Positions 52,066 to 60,312 of a stretch of 64,000 nt of DNA are shown here, piece by piece. The position numbers and the translations under genes were made by a program. Source of the stretch: Blastococcus sp. PRF04-17 (GTDB lineage: Bacteria > Actinomycetota > Actinomycetes > Mycobacteriales > Geodermatophilaceae). The notes below the pieces were generated by a model that was not told the DNA's origin, did no database searches, and saw only the letters and a program-made list of their open reading frames with translations. Location: the NCBI RefSeq assembly GCF_023016265.1, contig NZ_CP095412.1, positions 1,984,001 to 2,048,000 of the forward strand. Direction: 5' to 3'. The first letter of the stretch is position 1; each line of letters begins with the position of its first letter.

Positions 52066-55000
52066 GAGAACTGCTCCGCCGCGCGGATCGGCGTCCAGAG
52101 CCGGCAGGCCAGCGCGCCGAAGCGGGTGGTCTCGCCGGCCCACTGCTCCCCGTCGCCGGGCTCGGCCGCGACGAGCTGCTCGAACGCCGGCTTGTCGCCC
52201 CACACGTACTGGTGGGACCGGTCCTCGCGCTCTCCGCCGGAGTCGCGGTTCCACTCCTTGCGCGCGGTGTCGAGCGCTCGCTCGGGCGGCCTGCCGTCCA
52301 GCCGCTCCCCGGCGTACGCCCAGGAGGTCTTCACGGCCATCGGAAGCGGCTCGCACATCCCGCGGTCGTACAGGTCCACCAGATCGGTCAGCGCGGTCAC
52401 CGGGTCGGGCGGCGCCGTGATGGTCGACGTACGCGCCCGGTCACGGGAGCGGCCAACCGTGATCGCCCGCCCCGCGCCCTCCGCGGCCGCCAGGGCCAGC
52501 GCAAGCACCCAGCCCCGCGCCCGGTGCTTCGCTGACAGGCTGGAGTAGGTGACGGTGACCACCGCGCCATCGCGCACCCCGTTGACCGTGCCGGAGAGTT
52601 CCCGGCCACCCAGATCGAGCCGGACATCGACCGTCCGGGGCATGGGGGCAACAGCGGTGCGGCCGGCGGCGACCAGGGCGTCGACGCGGCCGCCGACCCG
52701 CTGCAGCACCTGCTCCCCCAGGCCGCGTGGTGGCAGCGTGCCGCGGAGCCACTCGGCCAGCCGGGCGTCCTCGGGGCGGGTGCCGCGCAGACCGGCGGCC
52801 AGCAGGCGCTCGCCCACCGCCCACTCCTGCAGGCCATCGAGGGTGGAGGCGAGCGCGTCGGCGATCTCGTCGTCCTCACCGGGCAGCGTGATGCGCAGCC
52901 GCTGCCGCAGGTAGGCCTTGACCGGGTGCTCGACGAAGGCGACCAGGTCCTCCAGGGCGACCGGTCCGGTCAGCGGCCCGAGCGGGCGGCGCTCGGGCTC
53001 CGGCTCGCGGGGCCGCACCGAGCGGCGGGCGCCGGCCAGGCTCACCGGGTCGAAGCTCGGCGGCGGTGTGCCGGTGAAGGAGCGGACGTCGTAGGGCTGC
53101 AGCGGGTGCCGGGTGACGATGTCGGTGCGGGCGCCGGGCACCATCGCGTCGACCACGTCGAGGAGCTCACCCAGCGGAACGGCCGGCGGCCGCCGGGCGC
53201 CGCTGACCGGGTCGGCGCCGGTGTAGAGCACGACCAGCCGCTCGCCGGCCGCCATGAGGGCGTCGAGCAGCAGCTGGCGGTCCTCGCTGCGAACGTCCCG
53301 CTCCCCAACACACGGGTCGCGGGCCAGCACGTCGTCGCCGTCCATGCCGGCCGTGCGGGGGAAGACACCGTCGTCGAGGCCGAGCAGCAGGACGACGCGG
53401 TGCGGCACCGACCGCATCGGCACCAGCGTGCAGACCGTCAGGTTGCCGGTGCGGAAGTTCGCCCGGGTGGGACGCCCGCGCAGGCGATCGGCCATCAGCG
53501 CACGCACGTCCGCGAGCCGGATCAAGGCGACGCCGCCCTCCCCGGCCTCGGCCAGCTCACGCCGGGCCTGCCCGAGCTGCCAGGCGTCCGCGGGGTCGGT
53601 GTCGGTGAGCAGGTCGAGGGCGCCGGTCAGGGTGTCGATCCAGTGCCCGGCCGGGTGTTCGCCGCTCAACGCCGTCAGCACGTCCTCGAGCCGGTCGAGC
53701 AGCTCGGCAAGCCGCCCGGCCAGGTCGATGTCGCTGCTGTCGACGTCATCCAGTGGCAGTGCGCGGTCGAGCCAGACAGGCTCGTCCTCGGACGTCGTCA
53801 CCCCGAGCAGGACGCGGTCGAGGCCGGCCTGCCAGGTGTTCTGCGCGACCGAGTCCAGCCCGAACGGACGCCGGGTGGCGGCGTCGATGCCCCACCGGAC
53901 GCCGGACTGTGCCACCCAGTCGCGCATGCGCTCCAGATCGTCGTCGGTGAAGCCGAACCGGCGCCGCACGCCAGGAGTGGCCGCGAGGTCGAGCACCTGG
54001 CTGGCGGTGACCCGGCTCTGCGCGAGGTCGAGCAGCGCGGCCACAGTGTCCAGCAGCGGATTCGTCTGGCGCAGGCTGCGGTCGGCCAGCCGCACGCGGA
54101 GGGCGCCGCCCGGGTGTGGTGATTCCGGACCGAGGCCGAAGGCGGCCGAGATCAGCGGCGCGAACGTCTCGACGTCAGGACACATGACGAGGACGTCGCG
54201 CGGCTCGAGGCTTGGGTCGTCCTGGAACATGCGCAGCAGCAGCTCACGCAGCACCTCGACCTGCCGGCCCGGACCGTGGCAGGCGTGCACCTGCAGGCTG
54301 TCGTCGAGGTCGGCGCCGCCTGGGGAGACGTCATCTCGGAGGTCAGACTGGAGGCGGCCGAGCAGGGTCGCCGGCCGGTCGGCGTCCTGATGGTGCTCGT
54401 CCTCGTGCGGCGGAAGGCGCAGCTGCAGCTCACGGACGTCGCGAGCGAGACTGCGCAGCAGCGGATGGTCAGGCAGCGTCGCCGTGTCGTCCTCGCGCCG
54501 GCGACCGGCGGCACGGCCCTCGAGCCGCCTCCACAGCACCGGGCTGGGATGCGGCAGCCAGAGGTGCACGTCGCGGTGCTCGGCGAGCGCGCCCAGCACC
54601 GCCAGCGCATCGGCGTGCAACCGGGTCGGCCCGAAGATGCTGATCCGCTCCGGCAGGTCGGACAGCGCGGGGTCGGCGCGCAGCGCGCCGCACTCGTCCT
54701 CGAGCCGCTCCGCCGGGCTCGGCCCCAGCCGATCGCGCAGCCGCCGCCACAGCTCCGCCTGCCAGATCAGGTCTTCCGGCAGGGGCTCGTGGCCATCGGT
54801 GTCGCGACCGTCGGCCCAGTCCCGCAGCATCTGCGGGCGGTGCGCCCCGTAGGAGCGGAAGAGTCCCGCGAGCCGAGCCGCGGCGGCCCACCGGCGGCCG
54901 CGGCGGTGATCGTCGGCGCCGTGGCCGAGGTGCTGCGCGAGGACCCGGCACCACGGCTCACCCAGGTGCGCGTCGACCACTTCGAGCAGCGGCCACACCG

Positions 55001-55283
55001 GGTCCACCCAGGGGTCGTCTCGCAGGTCGGAGCCGCGCGCCGCAGCCAGAGCCTCGTCGACCAGCCGACCCGCCGACGGGAAGACGACGCCCGAGCAGAT
55101 CCCATCGCCGGCAGGCCCGGCGCCGAGCACGGTGGACAGCCGCTGCGCCAACCACCGCTCCACGCCCTTCGCCGGGACAGCGACGACCTCGGACGCGAAG
55201 GGGTCGGCCAACGGCGTCGCGAGGACAGCCGCCAACCCGTCGGCGAGACGCGCCGATCGTTCGGCCCGGTGGACATGGAGCAC
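52062..55283 (-). CDS. recC: Exodeoxyribonuclease V subunit RecC
   Basis: A 1,073-residue protein with the RecC signatures: ERWLAQRLSTVLGAG near the start, ISIFGPTRLHADALAVL, VQVHACHGPGRQVEVLRELL (here LQVHACHGPGRQVEVLREL) and VLLLGLDDGVFPR. It is an inactive helicase-like scaffold that recognises Chi in its channel in characterised systems. It is first in the recC-recB-recD order common in actinobacteria. No clear promoter was found in the 192-bp gap upstream of ATG 55283. Confidence 0.92.
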   Translation of the reverse strand: MLHVHRAERSARLADGLAAVLATPLADPFASEVVAVPAKGVERWLAQRLSTVLGAGPAGDGICSGVVFPSAGRLVDEALAAARGSDLRDDPWVDPVWPLLEVVDAHLGEPWCRVLAQHLGHGADDHRRGRRWAAAARLAGLFRSYGAHRPQMLRDWADGRDTDGHEPLPEDLIWQAELWRRLRDRLGPSPAERLEDECGALRADPALSDLPERISIFGPTRLHADALAVLGALAEHRDVHLWLPHPSPVLWRRLEGRAAGRRREDDTATLPDHPLLRSLARDVRELQLRLPPHEDEHHQDADRPATLLGRLQSDLRDDVSPGGADLDDSLQVHACHGPGRQVEVLRELLLRMFQDDPSLEPRDVLVMCPDVETFAPLISAAFGLGPESPHPGGALRVRLADRSLRQTNPLLDTVAALLDLAQSRVTASQVLDLAATPGVRRRFGFTDDDLERMRDWVAQSGVRWGIDAATRRPFGLDSVAQNTWQAGLDRVLLGVTTSEDEPVWLDRALPLDDVDSSDIDLAGRLAELLDRLEDVLTALSGEHPAGHWIDTLTGALDLLTDTDPADAWQLGQARRELAEAGEGGVALIRLADVRALMADRLRGRPTRANFRTGNLTVCTLVPMRSVPHRVVLLLGLDDGVFPRTAGMDGDDVLARDPCVGERDVRSEDRQLLLDALMAAGERLVVLYTGADPVSGARRPPAVPLGELLDVVDAMVPGARTDIVTRHPLQPYDVRSFTGTPPPSFDPVSLAGARRSVRPREPEPERRPLGPLTGPVALEDLVAFVEHPVKAYLRQRLRITLPGEDDEIADALASTLDGLQEWAVGERLLAAGLRGTRPEDARLAEWLRGTLPPRGLGEQVLQRVGGRVDALVAAGRTAVAPMPRTVDVRLDLGGRELSGTVNGVRDGAVVTVTYSSLSAKHRARGWVLALALAAAEGAGRAITVGRSRDRARTSTITAPPDPVTALTDLVDLYDRGMCEPLPMAVKTSWAYAGERLDGRPPERALDTARKEWNRDSGGEREDRSHQYVWGDKPAFEQLVAAEPGDGEQWAGETTRFGALACRLWTPIRAAEQFS

Positions 55284-55475
55284 CCGAGTTGTCTACCGGA
55301 CCGGTGCGACAGAACGCGCGGTACGACTCACTCCGGGTGACAGGACGGGCTCGGTGATACCCCCAGAGGACCGCGGCCGGGGCCCGGGCGCCGTGACGCC
55401 GTCAGACACTCCGTTGACTGCAGGTGGGTCCCCCGGAGCGAGCTGAGCGGCCGATGCCTGCAACGCTCACCGATT

Positions 55476-57131
55476 TCACCGCTGCCGGCGAAGTTCGCTG
55501 TACAGCCACTCCCGTGCGTCCGCCGGCGGTGCGAACAGAACATCCGCAGCCAGGCGCCTGGCCACGGCATGGGTGTCGCGATGCGTCGCGACCCACGCCT
55601 GGATCTTGGCCAGGTTGATCAGCGCGAGGTCCAGGGCGATAACGATGGCGATGACAGTGACGTAGCTGGTTCCGGTGACCCACCGGGTGAGGTTCCGGCC
55701 GTCGGGGTGCTTGAGCTCACCGTGCACGCCCTCGATAGCCGCGCGCGCCCGACCGTAGAGGCGGTCCCAGTCGGCTCGCCCCCAGGGCAATGTCTGCCGC
55801 AGTGGGTTCTCCGTGTCCGGAACGAAGATCGTGCTCTGGGTGCAGATTGTGTGCTCCAGGGCTGGTGGCGGGTCCAGCACCACCGGCAAGTCAAGACGTG
55901 GATCGACGGTTCCGCGCAGACGGCACTGACACTTGGGACTGGGGCCCAGTGCCGGGCAGCTGACGTTGATGCCGTCGTCGCGCACGCTGCGGATGTGCGC
56001 CCGGTAAGGCATCTGCGCGGCAAGGCGTGCCTCCCACGCAGCCTTCTCCGGGTTCGGCTGCCCGTGCTCCCGCGCGGTGGGGCGCGGCCCCGGGTTGCGG
56101 AGGTGCTGCGGCGTCGCCGGGCAGAGGATGTTCCCCTGGTAGAGAAGGCCGCCTCTGAACGCCCCGCGGCCTTCGAGCAGTTGCTCGGTCAAGTCGAGGA
56201 CGAACTGCGTGCCGCGCTCGCGGAGCCAGCCAAACAGGTCGATTGCCTTGCTGTAGTCGCGGTCGGCGCCCACCGTGTACTCACCGGGAAACCTGACTTC
56301 GACGCGCTCCACCTGGTCAGTGAGCATGTGCCACGGGCTGTAGCCGGCCGCAGGGGTGGCGTAGACCGCCGGCATGAAGAGGGGTGGGGGGTCGTCGGTC
56401 GGCTCGACGGTGCCCAGTCGGGACGTGTGGATGTGCAGCCCACCGATCATCTTCTTCGCTTGAGCGTTGGTCGGCGTCGCGTGGCCGTAGCGGGCGCCCA
56501 CGGCGCGATGGGTCCGCTGGCGCCGAAGCCGAGCCTGTTGCTCGGCCGGCAACCGTCGTTCCTCTACCAGGAGCAGGTCGGGGGACGCCTCGGCCGCCAG
56601 GGCTTCGCGCAGCTCCTTGTCGAGCGGTCGCGACGGGGTTTCGTGGCCGGTCGCGTCGAACACCAGAAGATCGCCGTGCGGCAGGTCCGCCGGGATCCAC
56701 CCGACGAGGATGTCGTTCATGACGTCAAGCAGCTGCTGGTGCCGTAGCTGACGCTCGGCCTCGGTGAGTGGTTCTTCGCCGGGTCGGCGGGGCCGATCGG
56801 AGCCGAGGTTGTACTCGGTGATCCGACACATGTACCGCAGGCGCTCGGGCGGCAGTTGCTGTCCGGCTTGATCCACCAGATTCAGCCAGCGACAGCCAGC
56901 GGGGCCGAGGAGCTCGGTGAGGCCGTCGCGTAGTTCGCTGGCGCGAATGGAGTCGAACACCGAGAGCAGGTAGGCGAGATAGGCCAGCCAGCTCTCGACG
57001 GTGAGAGATCTCGCGATCCCCTGAGCGTGGGCGCGGACGATGGGCTCCATCCTGGCGCCGACACCGCTGCGCCGGACGAGCTCTCGGCACCACACCAACT
57101 GGGCAGCGAAGGGGACGTGCGGGTCAGTCAC
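55476..57131 (-). CDS. DDE-type transposase-like protein with cysteine cluster, module A
   Basis: A 551-residue protein. The likely DDE triad is D159 (LLVFDATGHE), D290 (VGADRDYS) and E467 (AAIEGVHGELK). A cysteine cluster (C392, C401, C403, C430 in SCPALGPSPKCQC and TICTQ) lies between the second and third acidic residues and probably binds zinc. A hydrophobic C-terminal helix follows. GTG 57131 overlaps the recombinase-like gene by 8 bp, so the two are translated together. It matches the protein at 60309-62015 in layout (D-D spacing 131 against 130) but is strongly diverged. It could be IS1182/IS4-related. Confidence 0.7.
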   Translation of the reverse strand: MTDPHVPFAAQLVWCRELVRRSGVGARMEPIVRAHAQGIARSLTVESWLAYLAYLLSVFDSIRASELRDGLTELLGPAGCRWLNLVDQAGQQLPPERLRYMCRITEYNLGSDRPRRPGEEPLTEAERQLRHQQLLDVMNDILVGWIPADLPHGDLLVFDATGHETPSRPLDKELREALAAEASPDLLLVEERRLPAEQQARLRRQRTHRAVGARYGHATPTNAQAKKMIGGLHIHTSRLGTVEPTDDPPPLFMPAVYATPAAGYSPWHMLTDQVERVEVRFPGEYTVGADRDYSKAIDLFGWLRERGTQFVLDLTEQLLEGRGAFRGGLLYQGNILCPATPQHLRNPGPRPTAREHGQPNPEKAAWEARLAAQMPYRAHIRSVRDDGINVSCPALGPSPKCQCRLRGTVDPRLDLPVVLDPPPALEHTICTQSTIFVPDTENPLRQTLPWGRADWDRLYGRARAAIEGVHGELKHPDGRNLTRWVTGTSYVTVIAIVIALDLALINLAKIQAWVATHRDTHAVARRLAADVLFAPPADAREWLYSELRRQR

Positions 57132-58131
57132 TGGCCCTGCCGGGGTGGATTTGGCGAGGTGCACCGGCGAGCACTCCGCGGCGCAACGGGCCCGCGTCGA
57201 GGTGCTCGGTCTGCGCATAGGGAAGCGCGTTCTGGATCTCGGTGAGGCTGTGCCGGCCCAGCTGCCGCACGAGGACGACCACGGAGACGTCGGTGGAGAG
57301 CAACTCTGCCACGTAGGCACGGCGCATGGACCGCGGCAGCGGCCTGGGCAACCCAGTGCCACCACGCACTGCCAACAGCAGGTCGGAGACCGGCGATTCA
57401 CGGTGCGGCCAACGTCCGATCAGCAGCTCGTCGCCGAGCTCCCGGGCCAATGCCAGCAGTCGATCACCGTAGCGGTCGAGAACAACGACCAGGCGCGACC
57501 TCTCTCCCTGAATCTCGACGACAACGGCGCCGTCCCGGCGTCGGTGGACGTGCACCCCGCGGGTCTCTTTGAAGTCTGCGCTGTCCATGCCCGCCCCGCG
57601 CGCCCCGTAAATCAGCGCCTTGAGATGAAGTCGTACAAGACGCGTCTGGGCGTCTGCGACGATTTCCCATGAGGCGACGTCTGCATCCGCCATGGGCTCC
57701 CCGACCGCTGTGCGGCTCGTGTGGCCTCCTCGCACCACCTGGATGCCGGTCACCTTCAAGTCCCGGGCCAGTGCGAGATTCCTGCTGAGCAAGGTCCTTT
57801 GGGTGCCCGCTGTTATCTCCGTGCGCTCGACGCGTCGCGTCAGCTCCATCTCATAGGCCATGACGTACTCATCCTTGAAGAAAACTGACGGCTTCGTAGT
57901 CGCGTGCAGCACGACCCCTGATTGGCGTAGGTACCCGGCGTAGTCAGCGAGGCCGTCGAACTGATTCGACGCCTCGGAGATACGCTGAGGAGACCGCCTT
58001 AGAACTGTGCTTCGCACCAGACTGAGCTCTTCCGCGTTGACTAGCTTCGGCGAAGTCATCTCCATCACCGCATCGCGTACGACACGAGGCGATCGTCGCG
58101 GCCGGACATCTGCTCGTCGCACTTTCGCCAC
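57124..58131 (-). CDS. Tyrosine-recombinase-like protein without catalytic residues, module A
   Basis: A 335-residue protein, the same length as its counterpart at 59305-60312. The second half has the layout of a phage-integrase catalytic domain: a helix ending GARGAGMDSADF (176-187) where integrases have the catalytic GLR, a paired strand region (AVVVEIQGERSRLVVVLD), SMRRAYVAELL in the place of H-x-x-R, and GRHSLTEIQNALPY near the end. The first Arg is replaced and the nucleophile Tyr is not in its usual place, so recombination is unlikely. GTG 58131 has GGAGG six bases upstream. It may be a DNA-binding helper for the transposase-like protein that overlaps it. Confidence 0.6.
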   Translation of the reverse strand: MAKVRRADVRPRRSPRVVRDAVMEMTSPKLVNAEELSLVRSTVLRRSPQRISEASNQFDGLADYAGYLRQSGVVLHATTKPSVFFKDEYVMAYEMELTRRVERTEITAGTQRTLLSRNLALARDLKVTGIQVVRGGHTSRTAVGEPMADADVASWEIVADAQTRLVRLHLKALIYGARGAGMDSADFKETRGVHVHRRRDGAVVVEIQGERSRLVVVLDRYGDRLLALARELGDELLIGRWPHRESPVSDLLLAVRGGTGLPRPLPRSMRRAYVAELLSTDVSVVVLVRQLGRHSLTEIQNALPYAQTEHLDAGPLRRGVLAGAPRQIHPGRASD

Positions 58132-58268
58132 CACACACCTCCGTGCAGTTCCCGCCACGATTGGCACGGGCGCAGGGCTGGCTGGCCGTGGCCTCGCAGC
58201 GTCGAAGGCTTCGCGATCAAGCCCTACCGCGCTGCGGAATGTGTAGCGCGACCGCGTCAGCTAGACGC

Positions 58269-58324
58269 AGAAACGGCTCCGTTGGCAGGCAGAAGGCTCC
58301 GAATGCCCGAGAAAGGGCTCCGTT
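58269..58324. repeat. Three spaced direct repeats (iteron-like)
   Basis: AGAAACGGCTCCGTT (58269-58283), AGAAGGCTCCGAA (58291-58303) and AGAAAGGGCTCCGTT (58310-58324). The shared core GGCTCCG starts at 58275, 58295 and 58316, spaced 20 and 21 bp, so all three face the same side of the helix. They lie in the 246-bp gap between the divergent genes at 58131 and 58378 and are probable binding sites for a protein of one of the flanking modules. Confidence 0.65.
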
Positions 58325-58377
58325 CTGACGCGCGCGACGGCCTACCTGAGCGCCTTCGCTAGCGAGATGCTCGGTCG

Positions 58378-59226
58378 ATGCCGCCAGGTAGCCAGACTGG
58401 CCCACAGCCGTCAGCGCACATCCGCGCGTGGTGGTTCTCGCTACTGCTCCCCTTTCCGCTCGGCGTCACCTGGCCGGACGGAAGGAACGGGTGCACCCGG
58501 GATCACTACCGCGCCTGGAGCCACGCGCAAGCGGTCAGGCAGCTTCTCCCAGTTCTCAACCGGCTCAGCCCGCCGGGTAGCCCACGGACGGACGTGCGGC
58601 GCATCGCGAGACGGGTCGGTCGAACGCCGATCGCCCAGACCAAGTTCCGCGCGGACCACGTCGCCCTACGCGAGTTCCTTCTCGGTCACACCCGCATGCA
58701 CGACCGCGTTCAGGAAGCCTGGTGGGCCGGCTTGAGGTACTTGTCGCCACGCGATCGCGGGTGGCAGCACTTGATCAGCGAGGCACTCGCCGGACCGTCA
58801 GTCGCGGATACATGGCTGTTTTACGACCACAATGACGTCCTGCAATGGCCACCTACGCGCGCATGGTCGGAGGCCTCATTCAACCGGTTCTTCGGCTATC
58901 CAGCGTTCATTGACGACGTCACCACAGAACTGATGCTAGACGCGGACTACCCGTGCTACTGCCTCGCGCTGCAGCAGTACCACAGTCGATTCAGCCATCT
59001 GCTGCCTGCCACGGCCGCCCAGGCATGGACGTCGGGGAACGGATGGAGCGTTGGGCAAAGAGCAACAGGACTTCTACTGGAACTGCTCGGCATCGGGTCC
59101 ACTGCACCTGAAGCCAATCTGCTGCTGCGCTTGACCCAGCACCGGTCCTACGACGTTGTCGCTGAGCGACTTAGCAATCTGCGCCTGCAAGGGATGGATC
59201 GGAAAAGCATTTCGCATGCAGGCTAA
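58378..59226 (+). CDS. Unrecognised protein between the two transposase modules
   Basis: A 282-residue protein of unknown family. It contains many aromatic and His residues (TWLFYDHNDVLQWPPTRAW, LALQQYHSRFSHLLPA) and no evident membrane segment, signal or known active site. Codon use looks less GC-biased than in its neighbours. It starts at ATG 58378, 54 bp after the repeat array, and ends 78 bp before the second recombinase-like gene on the same strand, so it could be the first gene of that module. Its role is unknown. Confidence 0.6.
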   Translation: MPPGSQTGPQPSAHIRAWWFSLLLPFPLGVTWPDGRNGCTRDHYRAWSHAQAVRQLLPVLNRLSPPGSPRTDVRRIARRVGRTPIAQTKFRADHVALREFLLGHTRMHDRVQEAWWAGLRYLSPRDRGWQHLISEALAGPSVADTWLFYDHNDVLQWPPTRAWSEASFNRFFGYPAFIDDVTTELMLDADYPCYCLALQQYHSRFSHLLPATAAQAWTSGNGWSVGQRATGLLLELLGIGSTAPEANLLLRLTQHRSYDVVAERLSNLRLQGMDRKSISHAG

Positions 59227-59304
59227 ATGCCACCGCTGTGTGTCCCGGCACGGTCCGGCCGCCTGGCGTCCGCCAGGCCGTCGACCATTCGACTGGGAGA
59301 CCAC

Positions 59305-60312
59305 ATGGCCCCGAACACCCCGCCAGGTCGCAGTGCGGCCGCCGCCCGCCGCCGGCTACGCGAGCTGCAGACCACCGTCCTGCGGCCTGACGCCCTGGTG
59401 CCGCCGCAGCTGAACCATCTCCTCGAAGGCTTCCGCCCGCAGGGCGCCATCAAGCACCGGTGGGCCGCCCTGCAACCGGCCGTGGCGCAGGTGCTGAGTC
59501 GCTCAGCGATCAGCGGCGCCGACAGCCTCCGCAAGCACGTCACCCACGTCGCCTACTTCCTCGCCTGGGCGGACGACCACGACCTGCCGCTCACGCCCAA
59601 AACCGTGCAGCGCCGGTACGTCGACGAGTACACCCGTACCGGCATGCCGGACAGCTCGGCGAAGTCGCGGGCCGACCGGCGGGCGCGGCTGCGCCGGCTG
59701 GCCGACCAGATCAACCCCGACCAGGCCCCGGACCGGGGCGTCACGGTCGAGCGGCCGAGCGTCAAGCCGCCCTACACCGAGCGGGAGATGGCGCAGATCC
59801 GCCGGGTGGCGCTCACGCAGCCGACAGCCGCGCGCCGCCGGCAGCTGTGCCTGTGCGTCGGGCTGGGCGCCGGTGCCGGTCTGGACTCCCAGGATCTGCG
59901 GCATCTGACCCGCGCCCACGTGCGCGACACCGGCGATGGCGGCATCACCGTCGAGGTTCCCGAGCCGAGCCCGCGCGCCGTGGTCGTGCTGCGCGACTAC
60001 GAGGGCCTGGTCCGCATCGGTCTCGGAGATCTCAAGCCGCACGCGCTGCTGCTGGGCCGTAAGGAGGACCGACGCAACCTCGCCGCCCGGGCGATCGGCC
60101 ACGCCGTGGTGCTCGGCGACGTGCCGCACATCGAGCAGTCCCGTCTGCGCGCCACCTGGCTCGCGCGGCTGATGACCGCGGCGGTGCCGCTGCAGGTGGT
60201 GTTGACCGCGGCCGGGCTGCGCTCGGCGCGCACGCTGGTCGACCTGCTCCCCCACCTGCCGACTGGCCCTGACACGCATACCGTGCTGCGCGACGCTGGG
60301 GGCGCCCGGTGA
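59305..60312 (+). CDS. Tyrosine-recombinase-like protein without catalytic residues, module B
   Basis: A 335-residue protein. An N-terminal helical part (SLRKHVTHVAYFLAWADDHD, like a core-binding domain) is followed by a degenerate integrase domain: GAGLDSQDLRHL (190-201) in place of the catalytic GLR box, RAVVVLRDYEGL strands, SRLRATWLARLM with an Arg but no His, and GLRSARTLVDLLPHL without Tyr. GAG(L/M)DSxD is shared with the protein of module A. ATG 59305 follows GGGAGA. It overlaps the transposase-like gene (GTGA). Confidence 0.6.
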   Translation: MAPNTPPGRSAAAARRRLRELQTTVLRPDALVPPQLNHLLEGFRPQGAIKHRWAALQPAVAQVLSRSAISGADSLRKHVTHVAYFLAWADDHDLPLTPKTVQRRYVDEYTRTGMPDSSAKSRADRRARLRRLADQINPDQAPDRGVTVERPSVKPPYTEREMAQIRRVALTQPTAARRRQLCLCVGLGAGAGLDSQDLRHLTRAHVRDTGDGGITVEVPEPSPRAVVVLRDYEGLVRIGLGDLKPHALLLGRKEDRRNLAARAIGHAVVLGDVPHIEQSRLRATWLARLMTAAVPLQVVLTAAGLRSARTLVDLLPHLPTGPDTHTVLRDAGGAR

